This document shows positions 1-11,554 of a stretch of 64,000 bases of DNA, in pieces. A program made the position numbers and the translations under genes. How positions within the stretch are numbered: position 1 is the first letter of the stretch; the number at the start of each line of letters is the position of its first letter. The stretch lies in the NCBI GenBank assembly GCA_036925085.1, contig JAUPFP010000001.1:20919229-20983228 (forward strand). The letters are read 5' to 3'. Origin of the DNA: Brachycybe producta (taxonomy: Eukaryota > Arthropoda > Diplopoda > Playtdesmida > Andrognathidae). The notes beneath the pieces were generated by a model, which saw nothing but the letters and a program-made list of their open reading frames with translations, was not told the DNA's origin and made no database searches.

Positions 1-384
1 AATTGCCCGTGATAAACTGTAGTTTAATTTTGCTACTATTATCGCCTCCCCTTTTTATACTTGAAAGAGAAAATGAGTTTTTCATTTTCTCTGGTGTGCG
101 CATGCGCGTCGTTTGTTCCTTTTTTACTTCTTTCATTTCAATTTCAGTCACCCCTCCCACTTTTTTTTCCCTCCACGTTTCTCTCTCCCCCTCTACACTT
201 TCCAACCTTTTCTCCTCTCCAATTTAATATCATGGGGTTCTTGGATGGGGAGTATGCAACATATAGTTGACCTTGAGAAAAAAAAAGCGGTTCATTTATT
301 CATTTAAATTTATATAAATTCCGACGTGCTTCAAGGTTTTTGTCGCTGTTTGTACAGCATTAATCACACACACACAGACCTGGC
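1..384 (-). mobile_element. Helitron-like non-autonomous element, truncated by window edge (copy H1)
   Basis: Shares the block running from a TGCC(C/T)GTGATAAACTG junction through a pyrimidine-rich tract and CGCATGCGCGTCG to ATTCCGACGTGCTTC and CA repeats ending GACCTGG. The same block recurs at 23.9-24.5, 54.8-55.4 kb and, inverted, at 7.6, 16.0 and 56.4-56.8 kb. Complete copies end in a hairpin followed by CTAG. The CTAG end of this copy lies outside the window. Strand follows the Helitron convention (TC end first). The short ORFs here are the repeat, not genes. Confidence 0.6.
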
Positions 385-980
385 TTAATGCCGCCCAAAA
401 CTCGTTTGACACCCTCGTGCAGTGCACGACCTAGCCACCCCCAAAGGCCGGGACTGAGTCTATTTTTAACTATGTGATAGCTTTGCTAAAAGAGGGCCTA
501 TGGAGGACCTCATTTTTCCTTCAACTTTTAAAAAACTGCTATTTTTGGCAATTTTATCAGAAAAAATAATTCTTGAGATTGTTGATATTTTATTAAATAA
601 AAGGAGATCTTTTCAATAAAACAATCTATTTTGATCTAGCTATTAGAATTTTTGACATAAAGTCAATTTTTTTTGGCAAAATTGATCTCAAAATGGCGGC
701 ATCAGTATTCATTTAATTTGTGCAAGTTGAGCAAACAAATATGCGTGTGACGTCAGCAGAAAAGTCTTCCTATGATGTCAGATGCATTGAACGTTATGTT
801 AAATAGTTGTTCAATGCTAAGCAGATCAAAAGATAGAAATGCTTAAAGTGTGACCATTAGGTTTTTACTTATAAATCTTGCTTCTAGGGTGGCGTTAAAA
901 TCGCTACGTGTCACCACATGCTATGGACGTGGCAAAGGTCAATTAGCGAGTTTGCCAGTAACCAGTATGGAGGGTTTTAA
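385..980. other. Gene-free AT-rich stretch
   Basis: No ORF with protein-like composition, no tRNA boxes and no clear repeat boundary seen on either strand. Confidence 0.5.
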
Positions 981-1182
981 ACAGCAATTAGAAATCGGGA
1001 CAAACAAGTTGGCTTCGCCCTTTTTATGACGAACGCCACTTCTAATTTTTTGGTTATGTAGTTTGACGTCACGTGCTCCGCCCTTTTCAACGTCGAACCA
1101 CACAACAAACCAATTAGAAGTTGCCAATCGTCATAAACAGGGCGGAGCCAACTTCTGTTTGTCCCGATTTCTAATTGCCTGT
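981..1182. mobile_element. MITE of the ACAGGCA...TGCCTGT family
   Basis: About 200-bp imperfect palindrome from ACAGCAATTAG to CTAATTGCCTGT. Inside are GCTCCGCCC, CCAATTAG and a TGACGTCA-like core, the hallmarks of the family defined at 22,348 and 42,171. Its right flank (GGTTTAATAACACT...) is the reverse complement of the flank left of the copy at 61,187, so both copies sit in a shared older repeat. Confidence 0.75.
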
Positions 1183-1754
1183 GGTTTAATAACACTCCCA
1201 AATCAGAAACTAGAAAAAGACTAGAAACTTCCCAAATTTGCAATATGGGTTGGATTGGAACTGTAATTTTTAGACATCACAATCTAAAAACCTTTTTTTT
1301 TTACGCTAAAATTCGCACATTGTCGAGTGATTTTATAGAACCACTGATGCTTTGGCGATAAGTAGTATTTTTTTTTTGTTCAAAATAGAAAAATTTCAAA
1401 AAAGATCTTCAGAAATTTTCTCCTTTCTTTTTTTTTTATAAATGGTTGAAAATTGAATTCTTTTTTTTAGTAAAAAAAACCGAAGAACTTGAAAAAATTT
1501 ATATAATATTTGAAATTTTCAATTGATATCCTTTAACGTTAAATGTTAACATTTCTTGTAGTTATTGGTTTGGAAATTGGTCGTTTTTGACAAAAAAAAA
1601 AGTAGAAGAACATTTGGAGGTTCTAGTGTTTTTCTAACCAATTTTTCTTTTTACTATTTCTTATATAACATAGGAAATTCCCTACAGATTTTTGTCTTGA
1701 AACTATATTTGGATTTTTGAGATGAGCGTGTTGTATTTTTTAGATATCTAAAAA

Positions 1755-1803
<49 letters not shown>

Positions 1804-2108
1804 TCCACCATAGAACCAGAGAGGTATTAAAAGATGGCAAACAATTTTTTTTTTTAAAAATGAAATACTTGTGAGAAAAAGAGTGGTTTTGTATAACTTA
1901 ACTAAATAGATATTTACTCCTTGAGGGTATACTTAAATAAAGTTATAATGGATGTAAAGATAAATAAAATTTTGGTTATTTCGTTTATTCTTGAAGCAAT
2001 TTTCGAAAAAAAAGAAATTCAAAGTACAGTTAAGTATTCGACTAAAGGCTTTCTTAGAGCTCAACAAACTTGGCTCTGAGAAAATATTTCTGAATTACAA
2101 ATCAGATT

Positions 2109-2167
<59 letters not shown>

Positions 2168-2295
2168 TATATAAAAGTGCTCCCTATAACCCCAAAAAAA
2201 AGTTCTGAAATTTTGAATGCCATCTAATGAGAGGATGATATAACAAATGGCAAAGTTGAAAGAACAACATGTGGTCGGGCCATGTTGGCCATTTA
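1183..2295. other. Gene-free region with two (TA)n tracts
   Basis: AT-rich sequence with poly-A/T runs and two long TA microsatellites, about 1757-1801 and 2113-2165. No gene is supported; a 78-codon ORF here simply translates the TA run. Confidence 0.7.
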
Positions 2296-2943
2296 TGCCT
2301 AGTTCTCACAACCTTCTTGTAGCTCGGGCTAAAATAACCTTGGCTAAATGTGTTCACATGTGAGCAGCTACATATGGGCTTCGTAAAATGCCTATAGGTG
2401 GCGCTCACTACAGGATATTTATTTCATTTTTACAAATGTGGCACTGGCCATTATGTGTGAACATTGTGCTGTGTATAGCCTGCATAATGTATACATAATT
2501 GGAGGGAAAATGGCTGATATTGTCCATACTAACAAAACAGAATTGCATGAGTCTTCATTGAACACACTAAATGCAACATATTTTAATTGTAGGTAGGTTG
2601 ATGATTTAGAGTTTATGGAAATAAGTAAATATTAAATAAAGATCACTTGATAATTTTAAATTATTTTAATAAATTAACAAATATACTGAAACATCTAACA
2701 ATGGAAATAGAAAATGAATGACGCCATTTTCTACTCAGATTTATGACCACCAGGTGGTGTACGATCAAGTTAACTTTGTCTTGCATTCACACTAAATAAT
2801 GTGTTGGCTACATATGGGTAACCAAGGCTACCTAACCAAAGCTAACATTTGACATTGACCACCATCTAGTGTGTGTTCTCACAACCCTTATACATAGGCT
2901 AAGTCCTTAGCCTGAGCTACATGAAGGTTGTGAGAACTAGGCA
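2296..2943. mobile_element. TIR element with TA target duplication
   Basis: Ends are about 40-bp imperfect inverted repeats, TGCCTAGTTCTCACAACCTT at left and its mirror ending AAGGTTGTGAGAACTAGGCA at right. Both sides are flanked by TA (2294-2295 and 2944-2945), as expected for Tc1/mariner-like insertion. The interior has no transposase-like ORF, so it is non-autonomous. The superfamily rests only on the TA duplication. Confidence 0.65.
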
Positions 2944-3181
2944 TAAGAATAGGGCTATGTCTTTCTATGTTTGTCAGGTCACGCTGCAGCAGTGTGACCC
3001 ATTTTTTTTATTATTTCAGAAGGTAATAATGTTAAAAACATTATATGAGAACCTTCTGAAAATATGACACCTTTTTAGAAGAAAAATAGTTCTAAAAACC
3101 ATCATTTCAGAAAGAACTGTTGAGCTCTAGGAAGGCCCTTAAATGGATGAGAGTTAAAAATCTGGTAAAAAAGTTAGTTTA

Positions 3182-3182
<1 letters not shown>

Positions 3183-3259
<77 letters not shown>
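3183..3259. repeat. (AAT)n microsatellite
   Basis: Runs of AAT/TAA triplets with one AAC interruption, ending right where the LTR-like relic begins. Confidence 0.95.
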
Positions 3260-3260
<1 letters not shown>

Positions 3261-3690
3261 TAACAAATACCGTATTTGATATTCTTACTCACCCTGTAAA
3301 AGTAGTTATTTTATACACGGGTTTCTCACCTCATGCTTCGTGGTTGCCGGGAGGCCATCTAGTCGATACCTCCCTGCCCGCCAGGATGAGATACAAAAGC
3401 AAAAGGCCTGTATCTTTGATTTGAATAGGATGTTTCCTAGAAGAATAAACGATGCAGATCTCTTGGCCAGTGAGAAATTAGTGGAGTTAGAAGTGGAATT
3501 AGTGGAGAACGAAAGGATAGGAGTATATCCTTTTTAATTGTTAGTCATTTATTTGAATCTTATAGATTTTATTGTTATACATATTGTTATCGTTACAAGG
3601 TCCTGGTTGTGTCCAAAAAACTTGGCCTTTGTTTTATGTATCACATGTTCCGTTGTAATTTTGTGTATAACTGAATAAATTGAATTCGAC
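3260..3690 (+). mobile_element. Diverged LTR (U3) relic related to the 31.9-41.5 kb retrotransposon
   Basis: Collinear with the minus-strand LTR. Shared blocks in order are CACCCTGTA, CACCTCATGCTT, CGATACCTCCCT, CAGGATGAG, CCTAGAAGAAT, TTGGCCAGTGA, GTGTCC, ACTTGG and CCTTTGTT. The AGGATA...TATCCTTT hairpin is also kept. A 65-codon ORF at 3340-3537 partly resembles the LTR-encoded tail (PRRI, LLASE), but a 1-nt indel breaks the frame relation, so this is nucleotide homology rather than a gene. No internal coding region follows; it is a fragment or worn solo LTR. Confidence 0.6.
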
Positions 3691-3776
3691 ATATTGTTTG
3701 TTTGCCCTTCACAGGGTTCTGTAGAACACGTCTATTATTTAAATGCATTTAAATTATCAGGTGTATACTAGGTATA
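3665..3776 (-). mobile_element. Partial inverted copy of the TTATACC...GGTATAA element (family T)
   Basis: Reverse complement of the first about 110 bp of the element at 4432, reading ACATATTGTTTGTTTG to CTAGGTATAAG. Together the two copies face each other across about 650 bp of AT-rich DNA. Confidence 0.7.
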
Positions 3777-4431
3777 AGTAACACGAATTACAAAGTATTT
3801 ACTAATTTGGTTACAGGTCTGTCCCAAACACTAAGAGCCAATCAAGATCATCTATCCTTGAAATGAGCCTGTCTTCAATACTATTCAATGAAGAGGCACT
3901 TATTCTAGAATTGTATCCCCCTTTAATATCGAAACATATAAACTTTAAAAAAACTTTTGTTTTATCGCCTCTATGCTATTAATATTATAAAAAAAATAAA
4001 CTTGAAAATCCTCTTAAGTGATTCAATAACTCTTCTAGCCTCTAAAACACTTTAAATTTATTTTTTTGATGTTATGCTTCTAAAACATCGAAATAACTAA
4101 AGTTATCAACTTAATGTGTAGTATGGCATCACATTATGATGCATCAAGCTGCGCTTAGCTAATTTACAACACATTTAAACTTCATTAATCTAATCTAACA
4201 TCACTAATTAATCTTTTTTAAGTATGTTCTAACAATACATGACTAATCAACATTTATCTGACACAACTAATTTCATTAACTACACTTTTTTTTTTTTTTT
4301 AAAAAAATACCTCTTCTAAATTGAATATTTATTACGCCACCTAGTGTGCAATTTAATCAACTGTTTTTTTACCAGAAAAAGAAATAAACATTATTTTAGG
4401 AACTGAGTTAAATGTTTACTTTTTCATTGGC

Positions 4432-4701
4432 TTATACCTAGTACACACCTGATAATTTAAATGCATTTAAATAATAAACGTGTTCTACAGAGCCCTGTGA
4501 AGGACAATTAATCTCAAAATATTGAGTTAATACTTAAATATAATCAGATAAACTATTTGACAAAATATTGATTATTTCAATTTAAAATATTAATAATAAA
4601 GTAAATTTTAATTTGGTTTACGTGTCCTTAACTGGATTCCGTATAATTCACCTAAACACATTTAATTTGAATTCATTTAACTCATGTGTGTACAAGGTAT
4701 T
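4432..4701 (+). mobile_element. Family T short element (TTATACCTAGTACACAC ... GTGTACAAGGTAT)
   Basis: About 270-300 bp AT-rich unit with short terminal inverted repeats TTATACC(T/A)(T/A)GTACACAC. Landmarks are TTTAAATGCATTTAAATAA, ACGTGTTCTACAGAGCCCTG and AACTGGATTCCGTATAATTC. Also at 28,941, 29,422, 31,626/41,462 (split by the retrotransposon) and 53,964. No coding capacity. Confidence 0.75.
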
Positions 4702-6167
4702 AGGTCTCTTTTTTTTCCATTTTTATTTATTATGTGTTCAAACAAAACCACTTCATAAATTTTCTGAGACAATATTTTGAGTGTGTTTTTGTGGCATTCT
4801 TCCACTTTTCTAGTTTTTAAGATATATTTATACAGTATGTCACAAAGTTTCTTTCTAGTTTCTAAAACACTTTCAATTTCTTCTACAGAACTCTTTATTA
4901 TTTTGTCTTTGAGGTGTAAAATGAAAAGAAACGTTGAAGTGTTTTTTATAAACTAGAAGAGTAGCACAATCACTTACGGGTATTTTCATGTTGATATTGT
5001 TCGAAATAAGCTTTTTACTTGAATTTGAACTTTTTTTTTAAAGACAAAAAGTCTATAAAAAGTTTATTTTGAAAGATATCAAACATGAAAATATTCTTAA
5101 GTGATTGAGCTACCTTTCTAGTTTCTAAAACATTAGTAGTTTCTCTTCATTTTGTTCAATAAACTGTATTAATTTTTTTCAAATGTGTAGCTTTTATAGT
5201 TTCTACGATACATTATTATTACATTTTAAACAATAGACTTGACTGTGTTATCTCTAATATACTTTGATACTAGATAGGGGGCGCTGCTTCTGACTCATAC
5301 TGTATACATGTATATACATTATATTGGTTGTCATGTAGATGGATAGATGGATTTTCCAAATGTTTCTTCCTTTCATAAGTTCGAACCTCTTTTTTTTTCT
5401 GTCTTGAAGAACAAAATGTAATAGAATTTATATTGTTGAATTTGAAAGAAAAGATACAGATTTGTGTTCATCTTTTAGTACTTTTTTTGCACAATTCAGA
5501 GTGAAACATAAATAAAAGAAGGACAATACAACTCCATTGTTTTAGCTTTTTTATATAAAGCTTTTAGAAGAGTCTTAAAGCTTTTTATAAACTAGAAAAG
5601 TAAAAGAAGAAACATACGAAAAAGTTCTTATCTTTTCTAAATTTAGTATTTGTTTAAAATAAATGTTATTAGAAATTTGTTAATAGCATAACTACACCTC
5701 CATGTTGTAGTTTTGAGCAGACAGCAATGAGACATATGAGTGTTACTATATATGGGTGTTACTAAAATTTCATGAAATAGTCTCACAATCGTTCAATGAA
5801 GATGCAGTAAAGCCCAAAATGCAATAGAAAGTATTGTTCATTAAGTGATTGCTTTATAGAAATTTTGAAAAGGTCCTTCTATTTTTAAATAATGTTTAAA
5901 ATCGTACATTTTTTGAACTCCATGTTAAATCCCATAGGACCAAAAACTAGTCCAACAAAAGTTTGAAGAACTCTTGGTTAAAAACGATTTAGAGCAATAA
6001 CATAATAATTAGCACGTGCATTAATGTATAGGCTTCATACTGATTGCTTTTTATAAGCTTAGCACGTGCAATCATTTTTATACCAAAAACGATCGCAGTG
6101 CCTACATTCGGAGAAGGTTTGTATCTAGGCTCTTAAGTAATAATATCAGAATAAAATCAGAAAAAAC
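4702..6167. other. Gene-free region with family Q hairpin repeat
   Basis: Contains both orientations of the dispersed CTAGTTTCTAAAACACTTTC / CTTAAGTGATTGAGCTACC repeat (about 4785-5175 and 5580). No coding region seen. Confidence 0.6.
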
Positions 6168-6556
6168 GTTTTTTGGTTCAAATCCTAAATTTTTTTCGAA
6201 TCCGAATCCGAATCCTAAAGAGTTCTCGAATTTCCCGAATCTCGAATCTCTCGAATCCTTCATATAAGAATCCTATATTATTCATTTAGAAGATACAAAT
6301 AAATGAAATAATAAATATTAAATTATTAATAATAAAAAAACATGTGTGACACTCAGGGTCGCACACAAGGTGATCTATTGGTGATCCGGATACCACCGAA
6401 ATTGCAACAATCTAAACTAAAGTTTTAACAGTTTTTTTTAGGTTAGGATTCGAAATATTTGTAAAAGACGAAAAAAGTGCGAAGATTCGAGTTTTCGAAT
6501 CTCGAATATTTTTCAAAATTCACTGGATTCGAGGATTCGAATGTCCCACCCCTATT
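6168..6556. mobile_element. GGATTCG-rich palindromic element (family P)
   Basis: Arms are rich in GAATCC/GGATTCG, starting near CGAATCCGAATCCGAATCC and ending GATTCGAGGATTCGAATG. The centre holds GGTGATCCGGATACCACCG. A second copy lies at 44,058-44,491 and a split one at 20.28-22.29 kb. No ORF. Confidence 0.6.
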
Positions 6557-7589
6557 TTTTCTATATGTAATTTTTTTAAATAAAAATTACAAAATAAAAT
6601 AATTTTTTTTTTTTGCTTTTCTAGTTTATAATAATTTAGTTTCCGATTGCACCCAAAACAACAAAAATCTTTTTCTTATCATCAATAATGGGGAAACTTC
6701 TTTTTTTTTGAGGAGTTTCTTCTTATTGATTTGTGAAAATAAGCCAATTTAAACGTTTGATGTTTGTCTTAGCGAGAAAATAACTGATTTGCATATCAGA
6801 ACTTTACGATTTTTTATATCATGTTTAAGCGGTGGGAGTGGGGGTGGGGGTGGGGTGGGGTGGTTGGTTCTAAATCAATTGTTTTTGTTGAAATTCATCT
6901 TGATGTGATTGCAAAACCATGTAGAAAGTATTTTTTCTTTATCTTATGTTTGGATAGTATTAACAAAAGTAATCTTTTTTGAGTTGTGTTTTGTGTTAAA
7001 AACGAATTTATCTATTATTTGAATCAGTCATACAAAGATGGCGCTGCGATTTTTTTTTTTTGGTTGTTTGTTTTTGTTTCTTCTTATCAATCTTAAGCTT
7101 TGTTAATTGAAAAATAAGCTTTTATTTTTTTTTTTGGTAATTGATATGTTTGTGTGTAGGATAGGACTCTTAACATACGAAATTGATTGAAAGAAGTTTG
7201 GATTCAAGTTGTTGTTAGCAGTGATTGCCTCTCTTCAGGGACACACAAGTTCATAAATATCTTTATTAACTTTAACGACCACATTAAACAAATAATTGTT
7301 TCTGTTTGTCAACTAATTACACAAATTCAAAAAAAAAAAACTTGGTACTTGTACTCTGAGTAGAGTTTCAACATAGGAAAAAAAAGCGCAACTCAAGAAT
7401 AATCAAATAAATTATTTTTTTTTTCTATGTTGGAACCCTGTTGAGAGGTTTAAAGTTCAAGTTCAAGTGCTAGAATCCAAATTTTTAAAAAAAAAGAAAA
7501 CTTGGTACTTGAACTTGAACTTGAACCCTCTGAGTAGATTTTCAACATAGAAAGAAAAAAAACGCAACCCAAGAATTATATATATAATA
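6557..7589. other. Gene-free region with G-quadruplex motif
   Basis: AT-rich, except for a G-run cluster on the + strand at about 6834-6860: five runs of 3-5 G separated by 1-3 nt. A short inverted duplication of a CAAGTTCAAG / ACTTGGTACTTG block lies at 7330-7570. No gene. Confidence 0.6.
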
Positions 7590-7740
7590 TCCCAGGTCTG
7601 TGTGTGTGTAACGTCGGAATTTGTATAAATTTGAATAAATGAAACGTTTTTTTCTCAAGGTCAACTATATGTTGAACTCTTAACATCCAAGAACCCCATG
7701 ATATTAAATTGGAGAGGGGAAAAAGGTTGGAAAGTGTAGA
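7590..7740 (+). mobile_element. Helitron-like 5' end fragment (H2), fused to MITE half
   Basis: Begins TCCCAGGTCTGTGTG after a host A, the TC-type 5' end of the family. It runs to AAAGGTTGGAAAGTGTAGA and switches abruptly to the inner half of an ACAGGCA-type MITE. Confidence 0.6.
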
Positions 7741-7883
7741 ACTTCTAATTAGTTTGTTGTGTGGTTCGACGTTGAAAAGGGCGGAGCATGTGACGTCAGA
7801 CTACATAACCAACCAATTAGAAGTTGCATTCGTCATAACAAGGGCGGAGCCAACTGAAGTTCTCCCCGATTTCTAACTGCCTC
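7741..7883. mobile_element. Truncated MITE, ACAGGCA family
   Basis: Starts mid-element (CTTCTAATTAGTTTGTTG), carries GACGTCA and GGGCGGAGCCAACTGAAG, and ends CTAACTGCCT. The left arm is missing at the Helitron junction. Confidence 0.7.
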
Positions 7884-8514
7884 TATTATTTAATACTACC
7901 GCACCCGTTGAAGACGGGCTTTCGTTCTAGTTTTAGATATTAAAATTAGTAAATTCTGAGAAGAAAAAAATTGTTATTCTAATTTATATATTTTTTTTCT
8001 TTATTTTAGGTACGTTGATTTTTATTTTCATCTCATTTCTGATGTTTGTCAATTTAAATATTGAAAGGAATTCTTGAGATTTTAATATCTGTAAGTATCA
8101 TAATTGATTTGACTGCTTTTATTAATGTCTTATGGAGGTTAAATCGCTAATTTCTAATAAATCTTTTAAGTTTCACTATGAAAAAATTCTTTCGTTCAGT
8201 ATTTTCAATTTTAGTTACTAATCTACAGGGTGGGCCATAAGTCACCGTACCCCTAGCTATTATTATCATAGACATTATCATTTATGTAACTTATAATTAC
8301 TTATAATGACTTGGAATACCACCTGGTGACAAATATAAGAGTGTTTTGCAAACATTTTGTAGCAGTGACAATGACCAAAAAAAAAAGAATTAAACATCGA
8401 GATATAGCGGGATCTTGAACTTAAGATGGCAGACGCGAGTAATTTTTCGATTGAAGAGTGCTTAGTTGCGAGTGTTTCAGGCAGACGGCATAATACTAGC
8501 GATGTTACGTAAAG
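7884..8514. other. Gene-free region
   Basis: AT-rich, then a sharper segment from about 8228 (GGGTGGGCCATAAGTC) that may be the end of an unrelated DNA transposon. No second end or transposase ORF was found. Confidence 0.4.
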
Positions 8515-9085
8515 GTGTCTTGTGGGTCTGGAGGTGCCTTAGGGTGGTTGGAGATGTCTTGTGTGTTTCCAGGTGTCTTGTGTGTCTCGAAGTGTCTTGT
8601 GTGTCTCGAAGTGTCTTGTGTGTCTCGAAGTGTCTTGGTGTGTCTCGAAGTGTCTTGTTGTGTCTCGAAGTGTCTTGGTGTGTCTCGAAGTGTCTTGTGT
8701 GTCTTGAAGTGTTTTGTGTGTCTCGAGGTGCCTTGTATGTCTCGAAGTGTCTTGGTGTGTCTCTAAGTGTCTTGGTGTGTCTCGAAGTGTCTTGTATGTC
8801 TCGAGGTGTCTTGTATGTCTCGAGGTGCCTTGTGTGTTTAGAGGTGTCTTGTGTGTCTCGAGGTGTCTTGTGTGTCTCGAGGTGTCTTGTGTGTCTCGAG
8901 GTGTCTTGTGTGTCTCGAGGTGTCTTGTATGTCTCGAGGTGCCTTGTGTGTCTTGAGGTGTCTTGTTTCTCAAAGTGTCTTGTGTTTCTTGAGGTGTCTT
9001 ATGTCTTCTCAAAGTGTCTTGTGGGTCTGGAAGTGTCTCAGTGTGTTTGGAGGTGTTTTGTGTGTCTCGAGGTGTCTTGAGTATC
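8515..9085. repeat. 19-20 bp minisatellite (GTGTCTCGAAGTGTCTTG)
   Basis: About 28 tandem copies of TGTGTCTCGA(A/G)GTGTCTTG with 19-20 bp period and single-base variants. Several frames on both strands lack stops, giving 80-204 codon ORFs of repeated CLEVS/CVSR-like words. This is composition, not a gene. Confidence 0.95.
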
Positions 9086-9315
9086 CGGAAGGCCCCCTTA
9101 GCAATCTATGGTCAATCATTGTGGCGACACAATGTGTTTCGTCAATTTCCGTGTGAAACCGGCCTTCATAGAAAAAAATATATTTCTTGTAATGCGATAC
9201 ATACTTGAGAAAAAATTGTGTATATTGGCATACATCATATTAAAGTAAATTTGCTTTTTTTGTGCAAAAGATTTAAATGTTTGGAATTTATATGGAAATG
9301 GTGGAAGCAAGAAAG

Positions 9316-9316
9316 T

Positions 9317-9345
<29 letters not shown>
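9316..9345. repeat. (GA)n microsatellite
   Basis: Uninterrupted GA dinucleotides. Confidence 0.95.
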
Positions 9346-9347
<2 letters not shown>

Positions 9348-9494
9348 GATGAGAAAGATGATTTTTGTGTCCTAAATTTCAAAATTCAACGAATCACAAT
9401 ATTTGACGCCAGATATGCTAATTTATTTTCCGTTTTATGACAACAACATACACAAATAGAAATAGGAAACGCACAAGAAACATTATGTAATAAG

Positions 9495-9788
9495 TAGGGC
9501 TCGGATTTGTATGCAATATCATGCTGTTGTTTCTCAATCTGTGTTTCAAGGGCCAATTGTGAAGTAACAATCTTGTTTAGCTCAAAACCAACATTTATGA
9601 TTTTTTTTTTCTCAATAAAAAATACTGGTTAGAGGCTAGAGTTTTCTACTTGACAATTGATAGTAACCATAAATCTAGCCTCTAACCAACCGTATTGGTT
9701 AGAAAAATGATGATTATTTCACAGTTGGAACTTGGAGCCACAAATTGAGAAACGCTTTGTTTGATATTGCATACAAATCCGAGCCCTA
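9495..9788. mobile_element. hAT-type MITE
   Basis: Terminal inverted repeats TAGGGCTCGGATTTGTATGC and its exact mirror ending GAGCCCTA. Flanked by a perfect 8-bp duplication GTAATAAG (9487-9494 and 9789-9796). The interior contains a second inverted layer (TAACC...GGTTA) and no ORF. Eight-bp duplication plus TAGGG ends fit the hAT superfamily. Confidence 0.85.
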
Positions 9789-10009
9789 GTAATAAGCTAG
9801 ACAACACACACATTTAGGAGAAACAAAATAGAAAATACACACACGCAAACGTATAGTTTTAGCAAACATCCCAAACGCCAATAGTGGATAACAAGAAGCG
9901 CGCTTGGCGGCTGAGTATCGAACGCGCCGCAAAAGAACCCAAAAAGAAAACTAGAAATATGTTTTTATGAACATTTGTTTTTCAAACTGTTGATTATTAT
10001 GGTTTTCAG

Positions 10010-10210
10010 AAGAGCAAAATTAAGAGAAAATAGGAAGTGTTTTTAGAAACTAGAATGGTAACTAAATCACTTAAAGCTGTTTTCATGTTGATATTTTTCA
10101 AAATAAACTTTTTATAGCCAAAAATTAAAAAAAAAATATTGTCTGCTTAAAGTTGTGTCATATTTAAACTCACATAAAAAGCTTATTTTGAAAGATAACA
10201 ACAAATGATA
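10010..10210. repeat. Family Q hairpin repeat
   Basis: Facing copies of AAACTAGAA...TCAATCACTTAA / ATGTTGATAT, part of the most widespread dispersed repeat in the window. Confidence 0.65.
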
Positions 10211-10260
10211 AATTCAGGCCACCATAATGAATCAATGATGGTGCTGGCTTGTATTCACAT

Positions 10261-10332
10261 TCCCATGTTGTCTAGTTTTTAAGATACCTGGATCTTACCA
10301 AGGAGTCCTGGGTTTGATTCCTAGTATGGGAT
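10261..10332 (+). pseudogene. tRNA-Glu-like pseudogene
   Basis: Collinear over 72 nt with the two intact tRNA-Glu genes downstream (TCCCATGTTGTCTAG ... TATGGGA). The D arm is altered (TTTTTAAGAT), the anticodon stem has mismatches (CCTGG against CAAGG), and the B box reads GGTTTGATTCC. Its 3' flank (TTTTGCAAATATTGAACATA) resembles that of the gene at 11,555, so it arose by a local duplication that included flanking DNA. Confidence 0.75.
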
Positions 10333-10774
10333 TTATATTTTGCAAATATTGAACATAAAGACCTTTCAGTCATTGGTTTTCTTAACCTTTCGATTTTTAT
10401 TGAATCTCCTTATTCTTCACAAAGTCCTAAGCAATTATTTAAAATTTACAAAAAAAAAATTCAAAATGTTAAAACCTCACTAATGGGGAATCCAGCCCCG
10501 GTCTCCCGCGTGACAGGCAGGGGATACTAACCAACTTCTATACTATTGAGGACTTAATGGTACTTTGTGCATGCCAATGTTAAGCTTTCAGAAATATTAA
10601 ATTATCGAACTGTATCACATTACATGAGCATTTATAAGGCTTAATTACAAAGTGTTAGCAAGAAATTAGCCTCACATACACAACATGGTGGCCATAATCA
10701 CCACTACGTAATAGTACAACCCATTATATAGGGAAATAACTCCACTATGACACCTTTTTTGGTTAGCAATGTAG

Positions 10775-10846
10775 TCCCATGTTGTCTAGTGGCTAGGATA
10801 CCTGGCTTTCACCCAGGAGGCCCGGGTTCGATTCCCGGCATGGGAA
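10775..10846 (+). tRNA. tRNA-Glu (anticodon TTC)
   Basis: 72-nt cloverleaf. The acceptor is TCCCATG paired with CATGGGA, followed by discriminator A. A box lies in TCTAGTGGCTAGGAT. The anticodon stem CCTGG/CCAGG encloses loop CTTTCAC with TTC at 10808-10810. The T arm is CCCGG-GTTCGATT-CCGGG type with B box GGTTCGATTCC. No intron; CCA is not encoded. A T-run follows at about 10876. Decodes GAA. Confidence 0.95.
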
Positions 10847-11554
10847 TTGGAAGCTGCATGGTTGATGTTTCCAAGTTTTTCCTTTTTTCTTTTTCTTTCC
10901 TTACTAATCTCACTTAAATTTATTGAAGAATTTAATAGGAAAAACAGACAATTATTCAAGAAGTTTTTTTTTAAATTAACAAAAATCTCATCTACAACCA
11001 AGAATCAACCCTTAGTAAATATGTGACAGGCATAGCTAGTAAAAATCACTTCCACATGAAGTTCCCCAAACAGTAAAGTCCTTCAGAAATCAGAAATTAC
11101 CAAATTTTATGAGTTCATATTATTACTTCATTTCAATATGTGGATGAAGTAAGTCATGAATATTCCAAGAGTTTACTCCTGGATGGTGTAAACTTGTATA
11201 CGGTCAACTTTAACACGAGTTTCTATGGAAGACGTGTGCCCCAGATCGGTCCCATTGAACCCAAAGAAACCCACGTGAGATTGCATTTGGGCACAGGTTG
11301 CCAGCATCCGATATGATACATCAACCAGCCTTGTACTGTCACCGCTTTTAAGACATTAATAAACGGGTTCAAGGTTTTGATGTTGTTGTCAAGTACCATT
11401 TACTGATTTTTGCTTTATATATTGTTAGATTCCCACACTTTGTATGGACTTATTCTAGTACATTTATAAATTTGTTAGAAATAAGTAACTCTGGAATAAT
11501 CAAATATCTGACAAATTCCCCATTGTGAGGACATGGGAGGTTTGGAGTGTGTGA

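Noticed and set aside
8228..8514. Tc1/mariner-like remnant starting GGGTGGGCCATAAGTC
   Set aside because: Only one possible end, no mirrored partner and no recognisable transposase residues.
8466..9080. 204-codon ORF of repeated CLEVS words, plus a 157-codon ORF opposite
   Set aside because: Both are translations of the 19-20 bp minisatellite, open in several frames on both strands, with no start context or domain.
10261..10332. Third functional tRNA-Glu
   Set aside because: Mismatched anticodon stem, altered D arm and non-Glu anticodon position; a pseudogene.
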